Assembly (NCBI RefSeq): GCF_030378165.1 | Contig: NZ_CP119766.1 | Location: forward strand, 4,278,001 to 4,342,000 | Direction of reading: 5' to 3' | DNA from: Flavobacterium panacagri | GTDB taxonomy: Bacteria; Bacteroidota; Bacteroidia; Flavobacteriales; Flavobacteriaceae | Length of the DNA stretch: 64,000 nucleotides | Shown here: in pieces, positions 52,538 to 61,067 of the stretch | Layout of the letters: each line of letters opens with the position of its first letter | Position numbering within the stretch: the first letter of the stretch is position 1 | Notes under the pieces: generated by a model | The model's input: only the letters and a program-made list of their open reading frames with translations | Told to the model about the DNA's origin: nothing | Database searches by the model: none | Translations under genes and position numbers: made by a program

Positions 52538-55150
52538 ATGAAAGAAAAAAAACTACCCCGATTTTTATCTTTTCTTCTTCTTACGCTTTTTGTGTTAGCA
52601 GCTGAAAATTTAAATGCTCAAACGAATTTAGCCAGGCTGAGTTCCACAAAAGTCAGTACTTCTCATGTATCTCCGTGGGAAAGTTTAGCGGCTGTAAACG
52701 ATGGTTTTACGCCTATTAGTTCTGATGACAGAACAAATCCTGTTTATGGAAACTGGGATGGCGATGCCAATTACAATACCTATAACTGGATACAATATGA
52801 CTGGGATTTTGCTCATCAAATCAATTCTGTGGCACTTTACTGGTTTACCGATTTTGGAGGAATCTCTCAACCTACGGATGCCTATGTCAGTTACTGGGAT
52901 GGACTTGAATGGATTAATGGTGGTTCTGTAGGATTGGCTTTAAACCAATTTAATACTCTTGGAAATTTAAATTTTAAGACCAAAAAACTGAGGGTTTATT
53001 TTAAAAGTAATACCGCAACCGGCGTGGTTGAATTTCAGGCTTTTGGTACAGAAACCACTCAATGTGATCCTACCGCATTAACAGCTTCTCTTAAAGTGAA
53101 TAACGGAACCGAAAAAAGCCTTAATTATGCCGTTGTTTCTCCAACAGATAATGTACAGTTTTTAGTTTCTATTGCCAATAATCCGACTGGCGGTAAAATG
53201 AAATGGACTGGCCCAAATAACTTTACATCGACTAGTCAAAACATTACACTTTCAAATCTACAAGTGGAGAATTCCGGAACGTATCGTTTTTTATACATTA
53301 ATGAATGCGGGACAGAAAGTGCTTTATCTTTTTACTTAACCGTAAAAGAAAGCAACAGCGATTTCACGACTTGGCCGGGTTATGGCACAACACTTCATTA
53401 TGATTTTAAAAGCGACTATCCCAATTTTCCAAAACCAACAAAAAACTTAGAAGAAGATTATCCCAATTACAACGGTTGCAATGGCGTTAAATCGACTAAT
53501 GTGGGTTCATGGACTTTTGTACAAGGGCCAAATGCGAACTCTTTAGTAACAGATGCCGCTGTCGACTTAATGTTAAAACGTTTAGACAGTGATTTTACTT
53601 TTTTAAGAGATAATATGGGCTGGCCGCCAGATAAATTATACAGAGCAGGTTATCGCAGTTCAGTATATTTATTTGGTTCTGGTTTGTGTACCGATACCGC
53701 TTCAAATACCGATTTAGGAGGATGGCAGAGCGGTGTTGGAACTCCCGATGGAGAAAGCTGGCCAATGGTTCTTCTGTCCTATTATCCGGTTGCAAGTTTT
53801 GATCCAAATACCACTTTTCCAGATGCACAGTATCAAACTGGAGCCTGTGTTCATGAAGGTATTCATGCCATTTATGCTTCTTTGCCGGGTTGTAGAAAAT
53901 CGGCTTGGTTTCATGAAGGTTCAAATGTTTGGTTGCAGACTGTCTTAGACATCAAAAAAACAGGAAGTACAGACTATACCAATGTCGATTTAGGATGGTT
54001 GAGTGCGGGTTCTGTCATTGCACCTTTTATTCCGATAGAATGTTACAGTGGCTGGCTTCAAGATGGCACATTTGGAGGGCCTTCTGCCGAAGGCGTAGAT
54101 TCTGGAGTAAAAAATTCTGAAGGAGTTACGTTGAGATTAACCAGAGATATTATTGGAGGTGTTCAGTACAGCTCTGTATTTCCAACCTTTTTAGGCGAAG
54201 TTGTAGGCGAAAAAAGTTTGCCTTGGGTATGGAATTATTGTGAAGGACGTGTATTAGAAGGTATTGCAAATGGTAATGGCACTGTTAATGGTTTAGGAGA
54301 AGACAAAACACGAAAAATGGTTCAGGAATACCGAGCCAGATTAGCTTTATCTGATTTCGGAAAATTTGAACAGCCTATTTTAAATTTGTATCGTAATAAT
54401 ATGGGACGCGAATTAGGGCCTGAACAACCTGCTCTTATCAATGTAGAAAAATGGAAAGCAACACCTTATGCCACAACGACTGAAGATGAAAACGGCTATT
54501 TGATTCCGCAGGAAAAAACACTTCCTGGCTGGTCTGGAGCTAATTTTATTCCGATTCATGTACAGGGAAATCAGGCTACCGTGTTTTTTGAGCCTTTAGG
54601 AGAAAATATGTCGATTCAATTGTGTTATCGTACCAAAGAAGGAAAAACGGTTTATACACAACCTGTTTATGCAGGCGACTGTACTATTTCTTTTTCTCAG
54701 GGCGTTCCTGCCAATGGTGTGATATTCGCCGTAATTTGTAATTCTGACTATGTTTTTGAAAATAATGACACTCGCAAAAAGAAGTTTAACTATAAAATTA
54801 AACTGGAAGATGGAGCCGTTAGAACTGCCAGCGTAGATAAAAATTGGTGGGACTGGAAAGCCACAATAAGCGATCATCTTTCTGTAGCCGATTTCTCCAA
54901 TTCATCTTCTCACTTTTTGATTTATCCAAATCCTACCGATAATGCCTCTATGGTTAACATTAAAGTTTCAAATGAAAATGCTGGAACTTATAATTTAAAA
55001 ATAACCAACAGTACCGGGCAATTAGTTTTTGAAAATAAAAACCACAATCTGGAAGAACAATATTATACTGGTAATCTATCAAAAGGAATCTATTTTGTAA
55101 CGATTCAATCAAAGAATTTCAAACAGACTAAAAAGATTATTATAAAATAA
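52538..55150 (+). CDS. Large secreted HExxH protein with discoidin, Ig-like and T9SS domains
   Basis: This 870-residue secreted protein has a signal peptide to about 28 (NLNAQ). A discoidin-like domain (about 30-172; WIQYDWDF, LRVYFKSN) comes first, then an Ig-like module (about 177-270; VENSGTYRFLYINECG), then a DUF6055-like region (about 275-690). HEGIH lies at 439-443, and a second HEG at 459-461 (AWFHEGSNVWLQT) could supply the third zinc ligand as in gluzincins. The C-terminus (about 785-870; FLIYPNPTDN, GQLVFE, GIYFVTIQSKNFKQTKKIIIK) is a type A sorting signal for type IX secretion, so it goes to the surface or medium. I infer a metallopeptidase attacking a large substrate; no activity is established. 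It is single-gene between two terminators. Confidence 0.82.
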   Translation: MKEKKLPRFLSFLLLTLFVLAAENLNAQTNLARLSSTKVSTSHVSPWESLAAVNDGFTPISSDDRTNPVYGNWDGDANYNTYNWIQYDWDFAHQINSVALYWFTDFGGISQPTDAYVSYWDGLEWINGGSVGLALNQFNTLGNLNFKTKKLRVYFKSNTATGVVEFQAFGTETTQCDPTALTASLKVNNGTEKSLNYAVVSPTDNVQFLVSIANNPTGGKMKWTGPNNFTSTSQNITLSNLQVENSGTYRFLYINECGTESALSFYLTVKESNSDFTTWPGYGTTLHYDFKSDYPNFPKPTKNLEEDYPNYNGCNGVKSTNVGSWTFVQGPNANSLVTDAAVDLMLKRLDSDFTFLRDNMGWPPDKLYRAGYRSSVYLFGSGLCTDTASNTDLGGWQSGVGTPDGESWPMVLLSYYPVASFDPNTTFPDAQYQTGACVHEGIHAIYASLPGCRKSAWFHEGSNVWLQTVLDIKKTGSTDYTNVDLGWLSAGSVIAPFIPIECYSGWLQDGTFGGPSAEGVDSGVKNSEGVTLRLTRDIIGGVQYSSVFPTFLGEVVGEKSLPWVWNYCEGRVLEGIANGNGTVNGLGEDKTRKMVQEYRARLALSDFGKFEQPILNLYRNNMGRELGPEQPALINVEKWKATPYATTTEDENGYLIPQEKTLPGWSGANFIPIHVQGNQATVFFEPLGENMSIQLCYRTKEGKTVYTQPVYAGDCTISFSQGVPANGVIFAVICNSDYVFENNDTRKKKFNYKIKLEDGAVRTASVDKNWWDWKATISDHLSVADFSNSSSHFLIYPNPTDNASMVNIKVSNENAGTYNLKITNSTGQLVFENKNHNLEEQYYTGNLSKGIYFVTIQSKNFKQTKKIIIK

Positions 55151-55173
55151 TACCATTTCATTACTAATTACAG

Positions 55174-55209
55174 ACTACATCTTTCGTTTGGAAGATGTAG
55201 TTTTTTTTT
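55174..55209 (+). terminator. Terminator of the large HExxH gene
   Basis: Stem ACTACATCTT (55174-55183) with AAGATGTAGT (55192-55201), followed by a long T run. Confidence 0.88.
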
Positions 55210-55260
55210 GCCACTGATTGCACAGATTAAAAAAGATTAAATACTTTGTTTATAAATTTT

Positions 55261-55532
55261 ACCACAAATTTCACAAATTGCTTTTTTTAAACTCAATGAT
55301 TTGTGAAAATTGGTGTAATTCGTGGCGGAAAAAAAATAAACCATTGACGCTAAGGTCTGCCACCAATTACACGAATTTTTAATTTTTTAAATGCAACGAT
55401 TTGTATTTATTCGTGAATTCGTGGCGGAAAAAATAATTCGTTGCCACTAAGGTTTGCCACAAATTCCACGAATTTCCACAAATTGTTTTTTTTAAAGCTC
55501 AATGATTTGTGAAAATTGGTGTGATTCGTGGC
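55261..55532. repeat. Three tandem GCCACGAAT-type inverted repeat units
   Basis: Units at about 55261-55327, 55359-55427 and 55456-55532 each open with a CCAC-AAATT or CCACCAATT word and close with ATTCGTGGC. CTCAATGATTTGTGAAAATTGG is the inner part of units 1 and 3 (here only named in part: AATGATTTGTGAAAATTGG at 55295-55313 and 55501-55519). Confidence 0.75.
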
Positions 55533-55581
55533 AACAAAAAAGGCATTTACTCTAATAAAAGATTATGAGTAAAAAATATAA

Positions 55582-56877
55582 TTAAAGTGGTTTTGTGTTT
55601 TTGAATTGTACTTTATATGGAAAACTTCTGTAAGTTTCTTTCTCATTTTCCCAAGAATGCTTTTCATGCACTTTTGGAGCAGCGCTTACAACCAACCATA
55701 AATACTCCGTGTTGGTTGGAATTTTAAATTCGATTTCTTTTTCATTGTCTTTAAAAGCATTGCTGTACACTCTGTCGCCATCTTTTAACGATGCAACAAA
55801 TCCGTAGCGCCAGCCTGCGTTTTCCTTAAAATCGGCTAAACCTTTAAATTTTAATTTAACTTTTGTTCCAGCTTGCGGGACGTTTAATTTAATTCCGTTA
55901 TAACCATAATCCTGAAGACAATTTGTTGAATCTATTTGATACCAGCCTCCTTCTATTGCATTCAATTTTGAAAAATGTAAATTTCGATAAGGTTTTGCTG
56001 CTTCTTCAACCCTTTTTAAATCCCAGGTTATAAACTTTCGGCTTGCATCAAATATTTCGTCATTAAACTGTTCTTGAGAAATAGTATTAATTCTTTTATA
56101 AGTCATTACAACATCTTCGCCTTCTTTAGTTGATCTGCTGAGTCTTCCCCAAAAATCAATACCATGTTTCTCAGACCAATATTCCAAGACATAAGGAGAA
56201 TGATACATATTGGCAGGATGAAGAAAAGCGTAATGCGTTCCTTTTAAAAAATCTTTAAGATGATAGTTTTCAAAAGTCATCCATTCCGGATAAACCTGCC
56301 AGAGCATATATTGAGCAGACATTTCCATTACAGGTCCAGATGGCCCAGTCTTGCTATCGGCATGACTCATGTATTGGAATGAATGGCCAATTTCGTGCGC
56401 CAATGCTCCGTAGGGAACTGCATTTATTCGGACAGCTGGAGTCCATAAAATGCCCACTTTATCCTCTTCTCCACCTCCAAAAGCTGTGTTTTCACTTCCT
56501 CCAAAAACAAATATTAGTAATTTGTATTGATCACTTACGGAATGTCCCTTTTGCACCAATTTCAAATCATTTACATAAAACTGATAAAATCGTTCACATT
56601 CTTCGATTGCTTTTTTGGGATCGAAACGTTTTTTAAGATCTGCATTTAATGTTGGATCATTTCCATATTCTTTATGCCAGAACATCACAATATTATCCGA
56701 TTCTATCATTCGGCTGTAACTGTAATCACTATCAAGAAAATCATAATTATTATGTTCTGGAACCATCCAAATTTTCGCAGGAATATATCTTTCCTTAGCC
56801 AAAACTTTTTCTTGCGCATTCATTATACCAACAAATGATAAAAAGAGAAAAGCAGGAATTTTGATTGCCTTATTCAT
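55582..56877 (-). CDS. Secreted HExxH protein, DUF6055-like
   Basis: This 431-residue protein has a signal peptide to about 22 (MNAQ). HEIGH lies at 161-165 in GALAHEIGHSFQYMSHAD, with E185 in PVMEMSAQYMLWQ as a possible third zinc ligand. The C-terminal third (about 300-431) is a beta-sandwich-like tail of unknown role. The overall plan, a secreted core with an early HExxH and a following Glu helix, is shared with the 870-residue protein encoded convergently at 52538-55150, but without discoidin or sorting domains. It is the last gene of the glycosidase operon (6-bp gap to GH97), which ties a protease-type protein to glycan removal. Confidence 0.78.
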   Translation of the reverse strand: MNKAIKIPAFLFLSFVGIMNAQEKVLAKERYIPAKIWMVPEHNNYDFLDSDYSYSRMIESDNIVMFWHKEYGNDPTLNADLKKRFDPKKAIEECERFYQFYVNDLKLVQKGHSVSDQYKLLIFVFGGSENTAFGGGEEDKVGILWTPAVRINAVPYGALAHEIGHSFQYMSHADSKTGPSGPVMEMSAQYMLWQVYPEWMTFENYHLKDFLKGTHYAFLHPANMYHSPYVLEYWSEKHGIDFWGRLSRSTKEGEDVVMTYKRINTISQEQFNDEIFDASRKFITWDLKRVEEAAKPYRNLHFSKLNAIEGGWYQIDSTNCLQDYGYNGIKLNVPQAGTKVKLKFKGLADFKENAGWRYGFVASLKDGDRVYSNAFKDNEKEIEFKIPTNTEYLWLVVSAAPKVHEKHSWENEKETYRSFPYKVQFKNTKPL

Positions 56878-56883
56878 TGGTTA

Positions 56884-58842
56884 TTACTTTTTTGTAATAA
56901 TTGCCGACCAGCCTCCTCCGGAAGCCATTTTAGCTGTTACTTTAGTATTCTTATTAACCGCTATAATTTCTTTTTTATAATCTTGAGCGAATGCTTCAGC
57001 ATTGATTCCATCTGAAAAAACTTCCATCGAAAAATTTCCTTCTCCCAGGAAAGAAAGATCTATTGGCAATGCTCTGGCATCTGCATCCGTCATTCCGCCT
57101 ATAAACCATTTATCCCCTTTTTTTCTTGCCACCACAATATAATTCCCAACAGAACCATGAAGTACAACTGTTTTATCCCAAACTGTTGGAATTTGAGTGA
57201 TAAAATCAACTGTTTCTTGTTCTTTGTAATACGTTGATGGCGATTCGCACATCATCTGCAAAGGCGCTTCATAAACCACATACATCGCTACCTGATGCGC
57301 ACGAGTTCCCATCGTCATTGGATTATTAAAACTAATGGCAAAATTCTTAGGCTGTTTATTAATCATCGAACCCGGTGTAAAATCCATTGGGCCTGCTGCC
57401 ATTCTGATAAACGGAATCGTTACTGTATGTTCTGGTGTGATATCTTCGCTCCATTTATTGTTTTCGTTCCCTCTTACTCCTTCATAATTTAAAACATTTG
57501 GATACATTCGGTGTAAACCTGCGGGTTTAAATGCTCCGTGAAAATCTACTAACAATTCTAGTTTGGCACATTCTCTGGCAATCTGCTCATACGAATTGAC
57601 CATATATTGGTCGTTACGCTGCATATAATCAATTTTAATTCCTTTTGCTCCCCAGCTTTTATACGTTTCCAAAATTTGTAATAAATTTTGGTCTAATGGT
57701 TTCCAAAGTACCCAAAGAATAATCCCTACTTCTTTTTCTTTTCCATATCGAATCAACTCTTTAATATCCATTGCAGGATTAAAATCAAGAATGTTGGTAG
57801 TCGATTTTGTCCAGCCTTCATCAAGAATTACATATTCTACTTTATTCGCTGCAGCGAAATCTATAAAATATTTATAAGTTTCGGTATTTAAACCCGCTTT
57901 GAAATCAACACCGTAAATATTATTATCGTTGTACCAATCCCAAGCTACTTTTCCCGGTTTGATCCAATCAGTATTTTTAAGTACATTTGGTGCGGCAAGC
58001 TGGTAAGACAAATTGCTTGATACCAAAGTACGATCATCATCACTTATAATAAATACACGCCAGGGAAAAGCTCTGTTTCCGTTTGTTTTGGCAATATAAT
58101 CAGCTTCTTTTGTAATGGTCTGCACACGATCGGATTTTCCATCCTTATCCACTGCTTCTAAAACGTATTTTGGAAAAATAGCATTTAAAGTGGTGTTTCC
58201 ATTTCCTTTTAAAAATAATCCCGGATAATCATGAAGTGCCGTTTCCGTAAACAAAACCTTGGCTTTTGGAGTCGTAAACAAAACAGGAAGACTGCAAAAA
58301 TCCTTTGACGCAATCTCATTTAAAGATTTATCCAAATACAAACGTTCGTTATGAGAATACATCGATTCTTCTTGCGGAAATAAAGAACGTGAACCGTTAG
58401 GAAATGATAACGAAACTTTCTCTGAAACTACATTTCGTTTTTCTTTGGCCTCATCTACAAACTGATAAGCCACTCCGTCATTATAGGCACGGAAATTAAG
58501 TTTATAATTTCCCTGATAAGTAATCGAAAGTTCTGTGTATTCATCTTTAATTTCAGACTCTTTAATTGGCACTATGGCATGTATGTTTTGAGATACACTT
58601 TTAACCGTTTGCTTTTTAACCTTCGGATTTAATCCAAAATTGGTTTTAGACGAAAAATCCATTCCTGCTTCAGCATTCTCAATAATTAAATTTCCATTTA
58701 ATGATGCCGACCAGGAAATTTTATTAGAATTGTTCACTTTTATCTGAATACGTCCATCAGGAGATTTAACCTCATAAGTTTGAGCAGAAACTTGGTAAGC
58801 GGATAGTAACAAACCGCATAAAATCAGTAATCCATTTTTCAT
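56884..58842 (-). CDS. Glycoside hydrolase family 97 (retaining alpha-galactosidase/beta-L-arabinopyranosidase type)
   Basis: This 652-residue secreted enzyme (signal peptide 1-20, VSAQ) has the GH97 order: N-terminal beta-sandwich (about 22-290), TIM barrel (about 295-560) and C-terminal beta domain. D405 in GIKIDYMQRNDQ fits the nucleophile of the retaining GH97 subgroup, where inverting alpha-glucosidases such as SusB lack the Asp; E454 in LNYEGVRGNE fits the acid/base. The subgroup contains alpha-galactosidases and beta-L-arabinopyranosidases, both useful on arabinogalactan side chains. It lies 19 bp after GH43 and 6 bp before the HExxH gene. Exact sugar specificity is not readable from these motifs. 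Confidence 0.88.
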   Translation of the reverse strand: MKNGLLILCGLLLSAYQVSAQTYEVKSPDGRIQIKVNNSNKISWSASLNGNLIIENAEAGMDFSSKTNFGLNPKVKKQTVKSVSQNIHAIVPIKESEIKDEYTELSITYQGNYKLNFRAYNDGVAYQFVDEAKEKRNVVSEKVSLSFPNGSRSLFPQEESMYSHNERLYLDKSLNEIASKDFCSLPVLFTTPKAKVLFTETALHDYPGLFLKGNGNTTLNAIFPKYVLEAVDKDGKSDRVQTITKEADYIAKTNGNRAFPWRVFIISDDDRTLVSSNLSYQLAAPNVLKNTDWIKPGKVAWDWYNDNNIYGVDFKAGLNTETYKYFIDFAAANKVEYVILDEGWTKSTTNILDFNPAMDIKELIRYGKEKEVGIILWVLWKPLDQNLLQILETYKSWGAKGIKIDYMQRNDQYMVNSYEQIARECAKLELLVDFHGAFKPAGLHRMYPNVLNYEGVRGNENNKWSEDITPEHTVTIPFIRMAAGPMDFTPGSMINKQPKNFAISFNNPMTMGTRAHQVAMYVVYEAPLQMMCESPSTYYKEQETVDFITQIPTVWDKTVVLHGSVGNYIVVARKKGDKWFIGGMTDADARALPIDLSFLGEGNFSMEVFSDGINAEAFAQDYKKEIIAVNKNTKVTAKMASGGGWSAIITKK

Positions 58843-58861
58843 TTTGAGTGGTATTTTTTAA

Positions 58862-61030
58862 CTATTTATTTGAAGGGCCTTTTGTTGCTTTAGGAGTAGT
58901 TTGTTTCATTAGATTTAGTATTTCATCTTTAGTCAAACCATAATCATACATTTTTAAAGAAGCCATAAAACCGGAGTAATTCTCTCCAATATCTGAAGCG
59001 CCAATTATAATTTTAGCCTTTTTGATAGCCGATGATAACATCATATTTTGAGAGTTATCAAGTACACCGTCGACATAAATTTTCTCTACCACACCATCAA
59101 AAGTCAAAACAATATGATGCCATTTATTTTGTTCTGGAACTTTGTTGTATTTCATATCAAAATGACCGTCTAAATGTGGCGCCGCACCATAATGTCCGCT
59201 ATTGTAAGCCAATGCATTAAACGAATTTGCCAGATTATATTCAGAACGATCACACCATGAGGCCAGGACTTCTCCCTCTTTGGCTACTTCGGGATTTTTC
59301 ACCCAGACTGTCACAGAATACGAACCATTCCAAGCCAAAGTTTTAGGAACGGGTTTATCTAATATTAAAGCGCCGTTTACAAAATCAAGTGCCTTAATTT
59401 TATCTTTTTTATCCCAAGAAATCTTTACGTCTCCTGTTTTTGTAAACACACCTCCTAAAGAACCTTTATTGGGCAGACTTTTAAATGAACTGCCATATTT
59501 TTCATTAGTTACATCAATATCGATCAACATTTTGTGTGAACTTACAGCTGCTGGTTCTGTGTTTGATTTTTTATTTTCTAATAATAAAGGGAGCTCAAAC
59601 AATTCGCTGTACACTTTTACATTCCAAACTGCCGCATAAAGTCCTGTTTTTTCTGTACCTAAAACTTTTAGTTTTAAGAAACGTGCTGTAACATTTTGAT
59701 CATCAATCATTGGACTTCCAGAAGTACGGTTTTTTGATTTATCAGCATACAACTGCCAATTTTTTCCATCTGTCGAATATTCTAAAGTGTATTGATAATA
59801 ATAACTGGCAAACTCAAATTGGGTCATAACCCTTTTTATTGGTTTTACACTTCCTAAATCTACAGTTAAATCCTGTGGAAGTGCATTACTTCCAGCTTTC
59901 CACATAGTCGCATTATTATCATCTGTAGCAAAATCAGGCCTATATTCGTAATCGTGTTCTAATGATTGCAAATGATAATAAGATGATGCTGTAGCGCGAG
60001 CGTTTAAAGCTATATTCTCGGGTACATTTGATTTGACAATTTCTCTAATACCTTTTGAAGTCGGAATTACTTTTTTGATTGTAGAATCATTTTCGAAAAT
60101 CATTTTATCGATACAGACTTGTCTTGCCAAACCACCACGTGTCATTGGATAATCATGTTTATGATACACAATATAATAATCGTTTCCGTCTTCTAACACA
60201 GAATGATGTCCCGGGCCATGAGTCGTTTTATCTTCGTTAGTACTCAAAATCGGATTATTAAGTCCTTCTTTAAAAGGCCCATAAGGAGAATCTGAATAAG
60301 AGTAACGTACATTATAAGTTTCATCATGACAAGAAGCTCCGGAATACATCAAAATATATTTATTTCCTTTTTTCATCATGTAAGCCGCTTCGAAAGGTTC
60401 AGGTGTTTGGCTTAACGGAATATTTTTAGAATTCATCATATTCTTCATCGTAGCACTATTCAATTCTCCAACGGCATATCCGCCATTATAATGCACCCAC
60501 GTTCCCCAATAACTGTATATTTTACCGTCGGTATCTCTAAAAAATTGTGCGTCAAGGGAAGGAAAACCTTCTCTTGGATATCCATTTGAAATAACGGGTT
60601 CGTCATTTTTATTGAGTTTTTTCCAAGGCCCGACTGGCGTATCCGAAACATAACCATAAATATTACAACCAATTTCACAGTTTCCGAAATACAAATAATA
60701 CTTACCATCATTTCCAACCACAATATCCGGCGCCCAAAAATTCGTAATGGGTTTTGCCGTAAAAGACGGAATTTCCATGGTATAATTGTACCAGTTTTTT
60801 AAATCTTTACTGTACCAAACCGTTGGAGCTCCAGAAGCCAGCATTTCATTATCGGTCGTGGCATAGATATAATAAATGTCTCCAAATTTTTTAATAGTTG
60901 GATCTGCGTAATATCCAGGTAATATTGGATTTCCAGTTGATAAATTACTCGCTTCAACTTTTTTTTGAGCAATGACTTGTAAGGTAAAAACGAGTAGTAT
61001 AAGGTTGTAAAATATATTTTTGTTTGACAT
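58862..61030 (-). CDS. GH43 glycosidase with discoidin and LamG modules
   Basis: This 722-residue secreted enzyme has a signal peptide to about 22 (VIAQ). The GH43 five-bladed propeller (about 33-330) has the three acidic residues D43 (YYADPTI), D160 (PSLDAQFF) and E214 (PFEAAYM). A discoidin/CBM32 domain follows (about 345-485), then a concanavalin-like LamG domain (about 495-712; NKWHHIVLTFDGVVEKIYVDG). GH43 members act on alpha-L-arabinofuranosides, beta-xylosides or beta-1,3-galactan. With GH42 and GH97 alongside, an arabinogalactan-type role is the most coherent. The two binding modules suggest a complex or insoluble substrate. Gaps are 37 bp upstream and 19 bp downstream. Confidence 0.9.
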   Translation of the reverse strand: MSNKNIFYNLILLVFTLQVIAQKKVEASNLSTGNPILPGYYADPTIKKFGDIYYIYATTDNEMLASGAPTVWYSKDLKNWYNYTMEIPSFTAKPITNFWAPDIVVGNDGKYYLYFGNCEIGCNIYGYVSDTPVGPWKKLNKNDEPVISNGYPREGFPSLDAQFFRDTDGKIYSYWGTWVHYNGGYAVGELNSATMKNMMNSKNIPLSQTPEPFEAAYMMKKGNKYILMYSGASCHDETYNVRYSYSDSPYGPFKEGLNNPILSTNEDKTTHGPGHHSVLEDGNDYYIVYHKHDYPMTRGGLARQVCIDKMIFENDSTIKKVIPTSKGIREIVKSNVPENIALNARATASSYYHLQSLEHDYEYRPDFATDDNNATMWKAGSNALPQDLTVDLGSVKPIKRVMTQFEFASYYYQYTLEYSTDGKNWQLYADKSKNRTSGSPMIDDQNVTARFLKLKVLGTEKTGLYAAVWNVKVYSELFELPLLLENKKSNTEPAAVSSHKMLIDIDVTNEKYGSSFKSLPNKGSLGGVFTKTGDVKISWDKKDKIKALDFVNGALILDKPVPKTLAWNGSYSVTVWVKNPEVAKEGEVLASWCDRSEYNLANSFNALAYNSGHYGAAPHLDGHFDMKYNKVPEQNKWHHIVLTFDGVVEKIYVDGVLDNSQNMMLSSAIKKAKIIIGASDIGENYSGFMASLKMYDYGLTKDEILNLMKQTTPKATKGPSNK

Positions 61031-61067
61031 TGCTAATAAAATTAAGTTGAAGCGTTTTTAAATGATA

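Larger units (their letters stand above)
55151..55581. other. Convergent intergenic region full of repeats
   Basis: These 431 bp between the two secreted HExxH genes hold no gene. They contain a terminator (55174-55209) and three tandem GCCAC...GTGGC units (55261-55532). Confidence 0.8.

Noticed and set aside
53595..53924. 109-codon antisense open frame within the large HExxH gene
   Set aside because: The opposite strand carries a well-conserved domain including HEGIH; the antisense translation looks like no protein and has no promoter.
55261..55532. Tandem repeats as a possible CRISPR array
   Set aside because: Units are imperfect inverted repeats of unequal spacing, without constant repeats, unique spacers or cas genes.
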